DNA of 64,000 nt from NCBI GenBank assembly GCA_022701275.1, contig CP031740.1, positions 4,413,001 through 4,477,000 of the forward strand, given 5' to 3'. The notes beneath the pieces are model-generated. The model searched no databases. It had not been told where the DNA came from and worked only from the letters and a program-made list of their open reading frames with translations. The DNA is from Microcoleus vaginatus PCC 9802 (GTDB lineage: Bacteria; Cyanobacteriota; Cyanobacteriia; Cyanobacteriales; Microcoleaceae). Within the stretch, counting starts at the first letter, position 1, and each line of letters opens with the position of its first letter. The position numbers and the translations under genes were made by a program. Positions 29,468 to 39,818 of this stretch are shown here, piece by piece.

Positions 29468-29865
29468 ACTTTTTTAAATAAAACTTCCGCACAGCTTGGT
29501 TTTTCTAGTCACTTACTTATTTCGTCTTTCGTTACTTCAGCAATTATAGCTTTCACAGGAGTGTTCGTTGTCAGATCACGAAGCGAGATATATAGACAAA
29601 GCTTGGCGCAAAGACGATCGCACTCCTAATCGCACTCCTAAAAAAGGCTTTTTACCAAATCGGGATGCTCTAATTTTTATACCATTTTTCCGCGTGTTTG
29701 CCACACATATTTTACTGCCCCTCCACCGAAACTCTAAGCATCGCGGAGATAGGCGCTGGCGCGTGTCACAGCTTCTGGCTAAATCCGTATTGTCTTACCC
29801 GCAAAAAAATAAAAATTTGCTATCCAGCGTTGAGAACCGGATAGCTAATTTAATCCACTTTGGCG
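29468..29865. other. Intergenic, no convincing gene
   Basis: This spacer separates mini-III and a STAS gene. A 103-codon plus-strand frame starting at 29568 overlaps the STAS stop. It is basic, lacks known motifs and has no clear RBS, so I treat it as non-coding. Confidence 0.5.
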
Positions 29866-30222
29866 TCAAGCATCCTTGACGTTTTTTACCGCCTCATCAA
29901 CCGAAGGCTGCAAAGACAAAAATTTCTCTAAGCGAACCAGTTTAACAGTCTGAGTTACGCGGGGATTTGAGACAATTTGCAATGTCCCCTCCAAGGTTTG
30001 GGCTTTTTTGACAAGTTGCACAAGTGCGCCCAGGCCTGAACTATCCACAAAGTCTATCTGCGACAAGTCCAAAATTACGTGTTTTGGGCTCTCGTCAATA
30101 CATTTGCTTATTACCTTCCGAAAAGTTGCCTCAGAAAAAGCGTCCAGCAGGCCAGTCAGGCGAAATAACTGATAGTTATTCTTGACTTCGCGAGTGCCTC
30201 TGAGGCTAACGGTCAGGGTCAA
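29866..30222 (-). CDS. STAS-domain anti-sigma factor antagonist
   Basis: The 118-residue single STAS domain is of the SpoIIAA/RsbV type. It has the phosphorylatable Ser region FVDSSGLGALVQLVKKA (about residues 56-72), a preceding strand HVILDLSQIDF, and the N-terminal RLTGLLDAFSEATF. In partner switching, the dephosphorylated antagonist captures an RsbW-type kinase, and an RsbU-type phosphatase reactivates it. Both component types occur elsewhere in this window. It appears monocistronic. Confidence 0.92.
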   Translation of the reverse strand: MTLTVSLRGTREVKNNYQLFRLTGLLDAFSEATFRKVISKCIDESPKHVILDLSQIDFVDSSGLGALVQLVKKAQTLEGTLQIVSNPRVTQTVKLVRLEKFLSLQPSVDEAVKNVKDA

Positions 30223-30375
30223 TGACTCAGGAATGACACCCTCCTAGCTAGATATGGCTTAAAGTCGAGGCTTCATTATAGGAGTTTTTTGGTCTTTTGT
30301 CTACACTTTTTTTTGGTCAGTGGTTTTTAGTTTTTTTGAGGCAGCAGTCATTAACGGTTGACTGCTGACTGCTAA

Positions 30376-31533
30376 CTATTTACTGCTGGCTACTTTCTGA
30401 TTGTCTCGCATTGACTGCACGAATCGATCGAATAAATAATCGGCGTCGTGCGGGCCCGGACTGGCTTCTGGGTGGTACTGCACTGAGAAAAGTGGCAGAG
30501 TTTTATGCTTCAATCCGGCTACGGTGCGATCGTTCAAATTGAGATGAGTAATTTCTACTTCGGGGACTAGGGAATCGGGGTTGATGGCAAAACCATGATT
30601 TTGGCTAGTAATTTCTACTTGCTGAGTTAAACCCGCTGGATGATTCAATCCCCGGTGGCCGAACTTAAGTTTAAAAGTTTCTGCACCCAAGGAAAGTCCC
30701 AAAATTTGGTGTCCCATGCAGATGCCGAATACGGGTTTGTCGGACTTTAACAAAGCTTTCGCAGTCGCGATCCCTTCCGTTACCGCCGCCGGATCTCCGG
30801 GGCCGTTGGACAGAAAAATGCCGTCCGGGTTGTATTTGAGGATTTCCTCTGGCGACGTGTCAGCGGGGACAACGATGACCCGACACCCGTAACTCGCCAA
30901 ACGCCGCAGGATGTTGCGCTTGATCCCAAAGTCTAGCGCTACCACCGTCCACATTTCGCCGTTAGCAGGTTTGACTGTAGGACTGAACTCCCAAACCGAG
31001 TCCGTGGCTTCAGACCACTCGTAAACCTCGCGAGTGGTGACTTCCTGGACCAGATTCAGCCCGTCCATGCTGGGGGCATCTTGCACTTGCTCCAAAAGTT
31101 CCGCCTGGTCGAGAATCGTGGTCGAAATGCCACCGTTGATCGCTCCCACCGTGCGAATTTTGCGAGTGAGGGCGCGGGTGTCGATCCCGTAAATTCCGGG
31201 GATATCGTACTGTTTCAGGTAGTCTTGCAGAGATTGCGAGCAGCGCCAGTTGCTGGGGCGGCTGCATACGTTCCGGGCGATCGCACCCCGAATTTGCGGG
31301 CGCGAGGATTCTTCGTCTTCTAGATTTACCCCGGTATTGCCCAATTCTGGATAAGTAAAAGTTACAATTTGACCGCAATAGCTGGGATCGGTCAATACTT
31401 CTTGGTAGCCCGTCATTCCCGTATTAAATACTACTTCGCCAACGACGGTGGCGTCAGCGCCAAACGACCAGCCGCGGTAAGCAGTACCGTCAGCCAGGAC
31501 TAGGAGAGCGGGTTGTGCAGTTGAAAGTGACAT
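30376..31533 (-). CDS. carA: Carbamoyl-phosphate synthase small (glutaminase) subunit
   Basis: The 385-residue protein supplies ammonia to CarB for arginine and pyrimidine synthesis. The N-terminal CPSase-small domain ([35 protein letters not shown]) precedes a class I glutamine amidotransferase domain with Cys in [13 protein letters not shown] (near residue 269) and His-Glu in [21 protein letters not shown] before the ATG at 31533 provides an RBS. carB is not nearby. Confidence 0.97.
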   Translation of the reverse strand: MSLSTAQPALLVLADGTAYRGWSFGADATVVGEVVFNTGMTGYQEVLTDPSYCGQIVTFTYPELGNTGVNLEDEESSRPQIRGAIARNVCSRPSNWRCSQSLQDYLKQYDIPGIYGIDTRALTRKIRTVGAINGGISTTILDQAELLEQVQDAPSMDGLNLVQEVTTREVYEWSEATDSVWEFSPTVKPANGEMWTVVALDFGIKRNILRRLASYGCRVIVVPADTSPEEILKYNPDGIFLSNGPGDPAAVTEGIATAKALLKSDKPVFGICMGHQILGLSLGAETFKLKFGHRGLNHPAGLTQQVEITSQNHGFAINPDSLVPEVEITHLNLNDRTVAGLKHKTLPLFSVQYHPEASPGPHDADYLFDRFVQSMRDNQKVASSK

Positions 31534-31855
31534 GGCATCCTTAATTACTTTCGTTTGGTTTAATTCTTACCACTGCCAGCGATTTGATGCTAGTCGGCAA
31601 TATACAGATATTATTTTAATTTGTGCAAGGGTTCGGCAAAGCAAGGCACCTAGGCCCGAGGCAGAAGCAACAGGTAATCAAAAAGCTGCAACAAGTGCAA
31701 ATTCTCCCACTCCCCACCCTCGGCATCTCCTAGTCTCTCCATCTCCCTCTGGCGCAGCAATTTATCTGCCAGCAGCTTATGAGGGCCGAAAGTCTAAATC
31801 TATACCAAAAGGCAGTTGTCGCTGTTACGATCGAGCTACAGCGTTTAACGAAACT
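31534..31855. other. Intergenic between carA and protease gene
   Basis: The plus-strand frame of the downstream protease is open back to 31532, but this part is Pro/Ser/Thr-rich low-complexity sequence (ACTCCCCACCC, CTCCATCTCCC) and overlaps the carA start codon. I regard it as spacer containing the promoters of both divergent genes. Confidence 0.5.
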
Positions 31856-32500
31856 ATGGCTAGTAAATCTCCCTTGCCTTTACTCTCAAACTTATACAAG
31901 CATCTACTGAACTCTAAAAAACTGTGCAAACCGTTACTGGTTGTAACAACAGCTATTTCTCTGAGCAGTTCAATTTTAATAGGGACTGTTGCCAACTCCT
32001 CGCGAGCAGTGGCTCAAGAAAGTGAGGGATGCTTCATGCGGAGCTCGTCAGGCCGAACCCTCAACCTCAGCCAATCAGTCTGCGGTTTTCTCCCCGAAGC
32101 ATTGAATTCCGCTACTGCGCCCGCAGCGAAGTCTGGAGTATTTCAGGCAAAAATTAAACGCCGAGAGGCTAATATCCCCGTCATAGAAGTCACATTTAAC
32201 GGCAAACAAAAGTTCGAGATGATGGTAGATTCTGGAGCTAGTGGCACAGTAATTACACCAGCAATGGCTAAAGCCTTGGGCGTTGTTCTCCAGGGAACAG
32301 TGCAAGCACAAACTCCGAACGGAGTGGCTACTTTTCCCCTCGGTCGTTTGACTTCTATTGAAGCTGGGGGTCTGGCAGTTAACAATGTAGTTGTCGCAGT
32401 CTCGCCGTCGCTAGATATCGGACTATTGGGTCACGACTTTTTTGGTAATAAAGACATAACGATTAAGCAAGATGTGATTGAATTTCGATCGCGCTCTTAA
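31856..32500 (+). CDS. Exported retropepsin-like aspartic protease
   Basis: A start at 31856 gives 214 residues with a signal/anchor helix (LLVVTTAISLSSSILIGTVANS) and AVAQ cleavage-like site. A Cys-containing linker (GCFMRSS...SVCGFLP) comes next, then a single retropepsin-like domain. Catalytic Asp is D125 in VDSGASGTVITPAMA, with the second hydrophobic-Gly motif in IGLLGHDFFG. Such proteins act as dimers. Homologues are common in cyanobacteria with unknown targets. The stop is directly followed by a GGAAGAA tract. Confidence 0.88.
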   Translation: MASKSPLPLLSNLYKHLLNSKKLCKPLLVVTTAISLSSSILIGTVANSSRAVAQESEGCFMRSSSGRTLNLSQSVCGFLPEALNSATAPAAKSGVFQAKIKRREANIPVIEVTFNGKQKFEMMVDSGASGTVITPAMAKALGVVLQGTVQAQTPNGVATFPLGRLTSIEAGGLAVNNVVVAVSPSLDIGLLGHDFFGNKDITIKQDVIEFRSRS

Positions 32501-32586
32501 ACAGAGGGAAGAAGGAAGAGGGAAGAAGGAAGAAGGAAGAAGGAAGAAGGAAGAAGGAAGAAGGAAGAAGGAAGAAGGAAGAAGGA
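32501..32586 (+). repeat. (GGAAGAA)n heptamer tract after the protease gene
   Basis: About eleven units of GGAAGAA/GGAAGAG follow immediately behind the protease stop codon. The purine-rich strand is the coding strand. Confidence 0.9.
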
Positions 32587-32712
32587 TTTTTTTTACTAAC
32601 CAACAAGAAGACAAGAGAGAAAAAAGTTTCCCAACTTGAAAAAGTATGAATGCAGAAGGCTGAGTTTTAGACGGTTAGAGCGGGAAGATTTGGGTATTCT
32701 AAATTTTTCTTT

Positions 32713-32787
32713 ACTTCTTCCCTCTTCCCTCTTCCCTCTTCCCTCTTCCCTCTTCCTTCTTCCCTCTTCCTTCTTCCTTCTTCCTTC
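32713..32787 (-). repeat. (GGAAGAG)n heptamer tract after trpD
   Basis: About ten units of CTTCCCT/CTTCCTT on the plus strand (GGAAGAG/GGAAGAA on the trpD strand) end at the trpD stop. It is inverted relative to the tract at 32501-32586, so the two could pair across about 130 bp. Confidence 0.9.
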
Positions 32788-33901
32788 ATTTCAAAAACTC
32801 AATCAACTGCTGCAACTTCAACCAAGATTCGCCGCTCAATAAAATGTCCTTAGCCATAGAAACTCCTGCTGCGTGAGAACCCATAGGAATTGCGCCTCCC
32901 ACCTGAAAAGCCAAAGACGCATTCAAAGCTACAACATCCATTTGTGCGGGCGTACCTTTGCCTTGCAAAACGTTCCGCAAAATCTCGGCGTTTTCCTCAA
33001 CATTTCCGCCTTTTAACGAGCCGATCGCACTTGGTGTCAATCCTACCTTTTGGGGGTCTAAAGTAGTCAGTTCCACTTTGCCATCCGACAAAACGGCCAA
33101 ATCAGTCACATCTCCCAACCCCGCCTCGTCCAATTTTTCTCTGCCGTGAGCGACTACAGCTAACTCAGTCCCCAACTCGCCCAAAGCTTGAGCAATAGTT
33201 GATACCAGACTAGGATCGAACACCCCGATTACCTGCCCTGTAGGGCGCATAGGATTGACAAGGGGCCCTAAAAGGTTAAAAACAGTCCTTACCTTCAAAG
33301 TGCGCCGGAGCGACGCTACAGCCTTAAGTGCGGGATGCCACCCAGGCGCAAATAAAAAGGTGATGCCTACTTCGTCTACCGCAGCTTTTACCTTCGCGGC
33401 ATCGGCGTTGAGGTTGACTCCGAGTGCTTCCAACACGTCAGCAGAACCCACTTTGCTCGATGCGGAGCGATTTCCGTGTTTGGCAACTCGAACTTTGCCG
33501 GCGGCGGCCACAAAAGCTACAGCAGTGGAAATGTTAAACGTCGATGCGCCGTCGCCACCTGTGCCGCAAGTATCAATTAATTTGAGATTGGAGATTGGAG
33601 ATTGGGAATTGAAAACGCTCTCCGACTCACCTGCAAGCGACTGAGAACCCAATACCTGAGCCATTCCTACCAATTCTTGGGCAGAGATGCCTTTGGCTTG
33701 GATGGCCGCTAAAATTGCTCCTGAGAGGACGGGGGGAATAGCTTCTGCTAGCCATCCCTGCATCAAGTCGGCTGCTTGGGCGCGTGAGAGAGATTGTCTG
33801 TCTAATAGTTGTTGCAGCAGGGCTGGCCACACAGGAGAATCCGCCGTCTGGGTTGAAGCAGGGGATGACTCTGGCGTTGCTAGGAGAGGAGAATCTGTCA
33901 T
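32786..33901 (-). CDS. trpD: Anthranilate phosphoribosyltransferase
   Basis: The 371-residue enzyme joins anthranilate and PRPP in tryptophan synthesis. Key motifs are [16 protein letters not shown] (PRPP-binding loop), [23 protein letters not shown] (anthranilate/PRPP), the metal motif region [14 protein letters not shown] and [10 protein letters not shown]. The first 30 residues are an extra Ser/Pro-rich leader, and the inserted [15 protein letters not shown] precedes the glycine loop. Other trp genes are not adjacent. It converges with the protease gene. Confidence 0.96.
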   Translation of the reverse strand: MTDSPLLATPESSPASTQTADSPVWPALLQQLLDRQSLSRAQAADLMQGWLAEAIPPVLSGAILAAIQAKGISAQELVGMAQVLGSQSLAGESESVFNSQSPISNLKLIDTCGTGGDGASTFNISTAVAFVAAAGKVRVAKHGNRSASSKVGSADVLEALGVNLNADAAKVKAAVDEVGITFLFAPGWHPALKAVASLRRTLKVRTVFNLLGPLVNPMRPTGQVIGVFDPSLVSTIAQALGELGTELAVVAHGREKLDEAGLGDVTDLAVLSDGKVELTTLDPQKVGLTPSAIGSLKGGNVEENAEILRNVLQGKGTPAQMDVVALNASLAFQVGGAIPMGSHAAGVSMAKDILLSGESWLKLQQLIEFLK

Positions 33902-34775
33902 TTATTAGTTTCTAGTCAAATTTAGCTTGATCGAGCTTTGCGGCCAAACCGAGAATCGATCGGGATTTTACCAGACTTGCCGACCAAATTTTGCGCGCCC
34001 GGGCCCAGATTTTTGCCCAAATGCCAGCACCGCTACAGAATTTTTCCGCCCGCAGCAGCAGAATATGAATTTTTTGATACAACAATTACCCTATTGTTGT
34101 GCCAACTTTACATACAAACCCCAGATCGTACAACTGCCAGCAGTCTGGTGTATTATCTATCAGGAATAATACTTAACAGTAACTCAGAGCAGCCAAAGAC
34201 CGATAAAAGTTTCCGACAGGAGTTGTGGAGAGCAAAAAATTTTAGACATTAGGAGAGCCCCAGATTCATCTGTGGAGTCAATTCTTTAATCTAAAATCTC
34301 AAATCTCCAATCGACTGACAGCAAGGACAGCGAGCGTTTAGCTCTTGCAGGCGGGTTAGTTGCCTCGGGTAAGAGTCGATCATACTCTCACCCAAATCCT
34401 AAAAATAGAGTCTTGCGGTTGTAGAAGTCGCTGCCTTTTATTCTTGTAACAACATCGTTGCTACTAACTTATTTCAGGGTATTCAACTGCTAATATATTC
34501 AGGGAGATTTCAAGGAACGGGTTTTGCTAGAACACCTGCATCGTAGGCACATCAATGTGCCAATGCGAGCGTGACAGCCAGTCAAGCCTCAAATAAATAC
34601 CCGATCAACTAAACTTTCTGCAGCAACCACTAACAACTAACAGCCCGGTAGGACAGATGAATAAACACACTCGTCTCCGGCTGCGACACCATCTTTCAGC
34701 CTAACTAACGGCTCAAATTTAGCAGGCGGTAGACTAAAAATATTCAACTCATACACAAGAGCAGGGTATTCACAA
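33902..34775. other. 0.87-kb intergenic region with repeat and hairpin
   Basis: No convincing gene. It contains a reversed copy of the dispersed 140-bp repeat (34197-34318) and a GGGTAAGAGT...ACTCTCACCC hairpin at 34367-34393. It also holds the upstream region of the histidine kinase gene. Several short plus-strand frames near 33930-34250 have no motif or RBS. Confidence 0.5.
34197..34318 (-). repeat. Dispersed 140-bp repeat, copy C (reverse)
   Basis: On the minus strand this reads CAGTCGATTGGAGATTTGAG..., GACTCCACAGATGAATCTGG, GTCTAAAATTTTTTGCTCTCC and CCTGTCGG. These are the same ordered blocks as at 40300 and 49924. Confidence 0.85.
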
Positions 34776-37769
34776 GTGGGAAATCAAAAAGTAGGAAATA
34801 AAACGCTAGAATGCCTGAATGTCGCGGAGGCACTGCACCAAATGGAAGCAAAATATTATAGTATGTTTGAAAATGCTGTGTCGGGTATTTTTCAAACAAC
34901 CCAATCCGGTCGCTACATCAGCGCTAATCCAGCTTTGGCTCGCATCTACGGATATAATTCCGCCGCAGAATTGATGGGCTGTCTGACTGATATCAGCGAT
35001 CAACTTTACGTCAACCCCGATCGGCGCGATCAATTTGTTTCTGCTTTGCAAGAACAGGGCATCGTATCGGATTTTGAGTCGCAGATTTATCGCCGAGACG
35101 GAACAATAATTTGGATCGCTGAAAATGCGCGGGCTGTCTGCGATGAAGCGGGGAAATTGCTCTACTACGAAGGTTTTGTAGAAGATATCACCCAGCGCAA
35201 GCAAGCAGAATCTGCACTTCGAGAAAGCGAAGAACGCCTGCGCTTAATAATTGAAGGGGTTAAGGATTATGCTATATTTATGTTAGATACTCATGGGTAT
35301 GTAGCTAGCTGGAATTCGGGTGCAGAACGCATTTTTGGATACAGAGCGCAGGAAATAGTCGGCAATAATTCGGAGTGTTTTTTCACGAAAGAAGATCTTG
35401 AAATTGGCAAGCCCCGAGAAAAATTAATCAGGGCAGTGGCAGAAGGTCGATACGAAAATGAAGGCTGGCGGCTTCGCAAAGACGGCTCGCGATTTTGGGC
35501 GAATATTATTGTTACTCCTTTGCGCGATGAAAGGGGAAAGTTGCAGGGCTTTTCTCAAGTAATGCAGGATATTACTGAGCAAAAGCGGGCGGCTGAGGAA
35601 AAGATGCAGTTGATTGCTTCTTTGCAGGCGTCGGAAAAAAAGTTTCGCACTTTGTACGAATCGACGACTGATGCGGTAATGCTGCTAGACGAAGAGGGTT
35701 TTTTGGATTGCAATCCGGCTACTTTAAAGTTATTTGGATGCAGCACTGAATCGGAGTTTTGTGGCAAGCATCCTTCGGAGTTCAGCCCGCCGCTGCAAAC
35801 GGACGGACAAGATTCTATGAGTCTTTATCAAGAGTGCATTAATACCGCTATGCGATCGGGAAATTGCCGTTTTGACTGGCGGCACTGCCGTTTGGATGGT
35901 TCTGAGTTTCCGGCGGAAGTGCTGCTAACTTCTATGGATATCGGCGGCAAAATAGGGCTGCAAGGCGTGGTGCGCGATATCACTTATCGGGTGCAGGCTG
36001 AGGAAGCCCTGAAGCAGGCTAATGAGGTATTGGAATGCCGGGTTAAAGAGCGGACAAGTCAGTTGGAAGAGGCTATTAAAAAGTTGAGTTTATCGGAAGA
36101 AAAGTTTTCTAAAGCTTTTAGATCTAGTCCTGATCCGATGATTATTACTACTTTTACTGAGGGTCGTTTTATTGAAGTTAATGATAGTTTTTTGTCGATG
36201 ACTGGTTACGATTTAGAAGAGACGACCTGGAATACAGTACCGGGGTTAAATATTTGGGTAAGACCTCAAGACAGACTTAATTTTAGGCAACGTTTGCACG
36301 AACAAGGTGTTGTTCGCAATCAGGAATGCGAGTTTCGGATGAAGTCGGGATCGGTGGTGGTGTGTTTGCTGTCTGCAGAGTTGATTAATTTGGACGGCGA
36401 ACTCTGTATGCTAGCGGTGATGACGGATATTACCGATCGCAAACACGCCGAAGAAGCCCTACGGGAAAGCCAGCGGGCTTTGGCGACGCTGATGAGCAAT
36501 TTGCCGGGAATGGCCTACCGTTTTCGCAACGATGCCGATCGCAGTATGGAGTTTGTCAGCGAAGGTTGCTATCAGTTAGCCGGCTATTCTCCTGAAGAAT
36601 TTATCGGCACGCGGCAAATTTCTCTCTCGGAATTGACTCACCCGGACGATCGCGATATTTTGTGGAATGCCGTACAAGTTGCGTTGCAAGAAAATCGACC
36701 CTATCAGCTAAATTACCGAATTACTTCTAAAAATGGGGAATTAAAATGGGTTTGGGAGCAAGGTTTGGGAGTGTTTTCCGACTCGGGAGAGTTGATAGCT
36801 TTGGAAGGCTTAATTACTGATATTTCTGAGCAGAAACGCAGTGAAGAAGCTTTGCGGCGATCGCAAACAGAGTTAACCCAACAAAAACTTCAACTCGAAA
36901 ATACTTTGCACGAATTGCAGCAAACTCAAGCTCAATTGATTCACACTGAGAAAATGTCTACTCTAGGTCAAATGGTAGCGGGTGTCGCTCACGAAATTAA
37001 CAATCCCGTTAGCAGCGTTTGTGGCAATCTCGTTCACGTCGGCCACTACACGGAAGATTTGCTGAATTTGCTCGATATGTACCAGCAGCAGTGCCCGCAG
37101 CCGTCGGCAGCAATTCAAGATAAAATTAAGGATATCGAGCTAGAGTTTCTGCTAGAAGATTTGCCGAAAGCGATGTCTTCGATGCAGGTTGGGGCCGATC
37201 GCATTCGGGAAATCGTGCGATCGCTCAGAAATTTCTCCCGCAAAGACGATTCTCAAATGAGCAAAGTTAACCTGCACGAAGGGATTGAAGGAACGTTGCT
37301 GATTCTGCAAAGCCGCCTGAAAGCCAGAGGCAACTATCCCGAAATTGCGGTAATTAAGGACTATGGAAATTTGCCTCTGGTTGAGTGTTATGCTGGGAAA
37401 ATCAATCAGGTATTTATGAATTTGATCGGAAATGCGATCGACGCGATCGAGGAATACAACGAAGGGCGTTCAGTTGGCGAAGTCAAAGCTAACCGCAGCA
37501 AGATTAAAATTAGGACAGAAGTCCAAAACTCCAATGCTGTAATTAGGATTACTGACAACGGCCCCGGTATGCCAGAAGAAGTTTCCCAGCAGTTATTCGA
37601 GGCTTTTTTTACCACCAAACCCGCCGACAAAGGCACCGGTTTAGGCCTGTCAATTTCCTACAAAGTTGTCCAAGAACACGGTGGCAAACTGAGCTGTGTG
37701 TCTGCACTCGGCCACGGAGCCGAGTTTATCATAGAATTGCCGATCGAACAACCGATCAAACAATCCTAA
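34776..37769 (+). CDS. Multi-PAS sensor histidine kinase
   Basis: This is a 997-residue soluble kinase with a GTG start at 34776 (GCAGGG upstream). Five PAS domains are visible, beginning near residues 27 (MFENAVSGIFQT), 150, 290, 445 and 580. Each of the first ones is followed by a PAC tail of the DITQRKQAE type. A coiled coil (QTELTQQKLQLENTLHEL) follows. The HisKA-like domain carries H739 in VAGVAHEINNP. The GHKL ATPase has N box NLIGNAIDAIEEY, G1 TDNGPGMPEE and G2 GTGLGLSISYKVV. No transmembrane segment or receiver is present, so it probably signals to a separate regulator. The REC proteins at 38-40 kb are candidates, in convergent orientation. Confidence 0.94.
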   Translation: MGNQKVGNKTLECLNVAEALHQMEAKYYSMFENAVSGIFQTTQSGRYISANPALARIYGYNSAAELMGCLTDISDQLYVNPDRRDQFVSALQEQGIVSDFESQIYRRDGTIIWIAENARAVCDEAGKLLYYEGFVEDITQRKQAESALRESEERLRLIIEGVKDYAIFMLDTHGYVASWNSGAERIFGYRAQEIVGNNSECFFTKEDLEIGKPREKLIRAVAEGRYENEGWRLRKDGSRFWANIIVTPLRDERGKLQGFSQVMQDITEQKRAAEEKMQLIASLQASEKKFRTLYESTTDAVMLLDEEGFLDCNPATLKLFGCSTESEFCGKHPSEFSPPLQTDGQDSMSLYQECINTAMRSGNCRFDWRHCRLDGSEFPAEVLLTSMDIGGKIGLQGVVRDITYRVQAEEALKQANEVLECRVKERTSQLEEAIKKLSLSEEKFSKAFRSSPDPMIITTFTEGRFIEVNDSFLSMTGYDLEETTWNTVPGLNIWVRPQDRLNFRQRLHEQGVVRNQECEFRMKSGSVVVCLLSAELINLDGELCMLAVMTDITDRKHAEEALRESQRALATLMSNLPGMAYRFRNDADRSMEFVSEGCYQLAGYSPEEFIGTRQISLSELTHPDDRDILWNAVQVALQENRPYQLNYRITSKNGELKWVWEQGLGVFSDSGELIALEGLITDISEQKRSEEALRRSQTELTQQKLQLENTLHELQQTQAQLIHTEKMSTLGQMVAGVAHEINNPVSSVCGNLVHVGHYTEDLLNLLDMYQQQCPQPSAAIQDKIKDIELEFLLEDLPKAMSSMQVGADRIREIVRSLRNFSRKDDSQMSKVNLHEGIEGTLLILQSRLKARGNYPEIAVIKDYGNLPLVECYAGKINQVFMNLIGNAIDAIEEYNEGRSVGEVKANRSKIKIRTEVQNSNAVIRITDNGPGMPEEVSQQLFEAFFTTKPADKGTGLGLSISYKVVQEHGGKLSCVSALGHGAEFIIELPIEQPIKQS

Positions 37770-37816
37770 AGTGCGATCGGGGCGATCGCATCGGGTTCAC
37801 GAGTCGCGGTTTGTAG

Positions 37817-37834
37817 TGAGGACTAAAGTCCTCA
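37817..37834. repeat. TGAGGACT/AGTCCTCA palindrome
   Basis: A perfect 8-bp stem with a 2-nt loop lies 48 nt after the histidine kinase stop. A similar phrase (TTTGTAGTTAGGATTTCCGTCCT) occurs at 55269-55291. Such GAGGACT hairpins are common small repeats in Oscillatoriales. Confidence 0.65.
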
Positions 37835-37957
37835 TAAAAATCCCTCGGACTAAAGCGGTAAGGTGCGGTGTGCATGGAGCCCTACATATAGAAATTTTGC
37901 ATAAGTTCTGTATTGCTGAAACCCCAGCTTTTATTGCTTCTTGCTGCCATCAGTTAC

Positions 37958-38043
37958 ATCCGTCGAGCGAATCCGTTGCCCAACTTCCTTTCATCCGTTA
38001 AATCCCTTAAATCCGTCGAGCGAATCCGTTGTCCAACTTCCTT
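37958..38043. repeat. 33-bp direct repeat
   Basis: ATCCGTCGAGCGAATCCGTT... occurs at 37958-37990 and again at 38011-38043 with a single difference, 53 bp apart. It lies between the converging histidine kinase and cyclase genes and ends at the cyclase 3' end. Confidence 0.8.
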
Positions 38044-38048
38044 CTTCG

Positions 38049-39818
38049 TTAATTACACCTTTCCCAATAACTTCGAGCCACCTTATCCCCCGGATTTTGT
38101 CGCAAACAATCCGCAAAAAGTCCCGCAGCTTCCCTAAAATTATTCATATTGTACAAAGACAAAGCCTCAGTAAATAGTTGCAGAGTCGCTAACTTCCCCC
38201 CTTTAACTTCCGGCACATCCGCATCAAAAACTTCATAAACAGTCACCCATTCAGACTTACCCTTAACTTGAACTTCATCAATTACCCGAATTGCATAATC
38301 ACCCGGATTTCTCAAGCGATCGAAAGTCTGCTGAGTAATTAATAGCGACACCCCGTAATTCTTCGTCAAACTTTCAATCCGAGAAGCCAAATTAACCGCA
38401 TCGCTAATCACAGTACCGTCCATCCGGTTTTTGCCGCCCACTATACCCAGAATCAAAGAACCAGTATTGATTCCCACCCCAATCTCAACTGGCACATAAC
38501 CCACAGAAGCGCGATCTCGATTGTATTCAGCAAGAGTATGCAGCATGGCAATTCCCGCTTTCACAGCATCATCCGCGCCTTCGCTAAACAAAGCCATAAT
38601 TGCATCGCCAATATATTTATCAATAAACCCCTGATTTTCCACAATCAGCGGTTCCATTCGACTCAGATAAGAATTTATAAATTTGAAATTTTCTGTCGGT
38701 GTCATTTGTTCCGAGAGAGTAGTGAAATCGCGGATGTCAGAAAACAAAACCGACATTTCCAACTCCACCGCTTCTCCCAATTTAATATCAACAATACTGT
38801 CACATCCCAAAAAAGCTAACAACTCTTTGGGTACAAAGCGACTTGTCGCCTCCGCAATTTCTAATTCTGCATCCAGTGAAAGTTCCAAATTGCAATTGAC
38901 CTCAAAGAGATCCTCGATGAACTTTTGGCGTTCTGTTTCAGCTTCTTGGCGTTCCGTGATATCTTGAAGAGTGGTGATAGCATAAACAATATTTCCTTGT
39001 TGATCATAGATGGGAGTAGCGACGATTTCTAGGGGAATAATCTTGTCGCCTTGATGAACTTCTGCATCGTCAGCCGTAGCACTTTCTCCCTTCAACGCGC
39101 GCACGCTGGGCAAATTTTCCGTAGGATAATTTTGATTTGTGCCTGCTTGATAGAGTTGATAAACCTCTGACAATTGCCCGGAACTCGTATCCGGCACAAC
39201 TCCTTTACCAAATATCTCTTTTGCTTTCCGATTGACGTAGTAAGGTTGGCCGTCCGCATCCAGCACACCTACACCAATCGGCATTGCTTCCAAAAACTGT
39301 GTCAAGCGATTTTCGCTTTCATGGAGTTTGGTAATCAGTGCCGTTTGCTGGCTGTTTAACTCGGCTAACTCCTGATTCATTTGCTGAAGTCTGGCGTTTT
39401 GTTGTGCCAGTTGTTTATCTTGAAGATAACTATTTAGCGCTTCTCTAACCGTCAATTTCAAATCTTCCGCTTGCCAAGGTTTGGTAATATAACGATATAA
39501 GTTTGCAGAGTTAATAGCATTGGCGATCGCCCCAAGATCTGCTTGTCCTGTCAGCATAATTTTTATAGTTTTAGGCGAAATTAGATGAGCCTTTTTTAAC
39601 AGCTCATCTCCCTTCATATCAGGCATAATGTGATCGGAAATAATTAAAAGAACTTCATCCCCATCCTCTAGCAATTCTTCAATTAACTCTAATGCCTCTT
39701 GTCCACCTTCAGCAATTTCTATTATATAATCATTGCCAACAGCCTCTTGCAGTTCTGCTTTGAGGCTCCTGAGTACAGTTTTCTCATCATCGACACAGAT
39801 AATTACCTGTTGGCTCAT
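38049..39818 (-). CDS. Response regulator with PAS and class III nucleotide cyclase domain
   Basis: This is a 589-residue protein. The REC domain (1-125) has phospho-acceptor Asp in LIISDHIMPDMKGDE and the RYITKPW end. A coiled linker and a PAS domain (about 165-300, MPIGVGVLDADGQPYYVN) follow. The class III cyclase domain (about 355-530) has metal Asp in VLFSDIRDFTTLSEQ and KYIGDAIMALF (second Asp, and the purine-selecting Lys) and SDAVNLASRIE. A short TPR-like tail follows. Residues fit adenylate rather than guanylate cyclase. Its start overlaps the stop of the upstream REC gene by 4 bp (ATGA), implying translational coupling. Confidence 0.94.
   Translation of the reverse strand: MSQQVIICVDDEKTVLRSLKAELQEAVGNDYIIEIAEGGQEALELIEELLEDGDEVLLIISDHIMPDMKGDELLKKAHLISPKTIKIMLTGQADLGAIANAINSANLYRYITKPWQAEDLKLTVREALNSYLQDKQLAQQNARLQQMNQELAELNSQQTALITKLHESENRLTQFLEAMPIGVGVLDADGQPYYVNRKAKEIFGKGVVPDTSSGQLSEVYQLYQAGTNQNYPTENLPSVRALKGESATADDAEVHQGDKIIPLEIVATPIYDQQGNIVYAITTLQDITERQEAETERQKFIEDLFEVNCNLELSLDAELEIAEATSRFVPKELLAFLGCDSIVDIKLGEAVELEMSVLFSDIRDFTTLSEQMTPTENFKFINSYLSRMEPLIVENQGFIDKYIGDAIMALFSEGADDAVKAGIAMLHTLAEYNRDRASVGYVPVEIGVGINTGSLILGIVGGKNRMDGTVISDAVNLASRIESLTKNYGVSLLITQQTFDRLRNPGDYAIRVIDEVQVKGKSEWVTVYEVFDADVPEVKGGKLATLQLFTEALSLYNMNNFREAAGLFADCLRQNPGDKVARSYWERCN

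Noticed and set aside
29568-29879. 103-codon plus-strand frame overlapping the STAS gene end
   Set aside because: Basic, motif-free and no clear RBS. It overlaps a solid gene on the other strand.
31532-31855. Upstream extension of the retropepsin frame
   Set aside because: It overlaps the carA start codon and is Pro/Ser/Thr-rich low-complexity sequence. The start at 31856 is followed by a proper signal segment.
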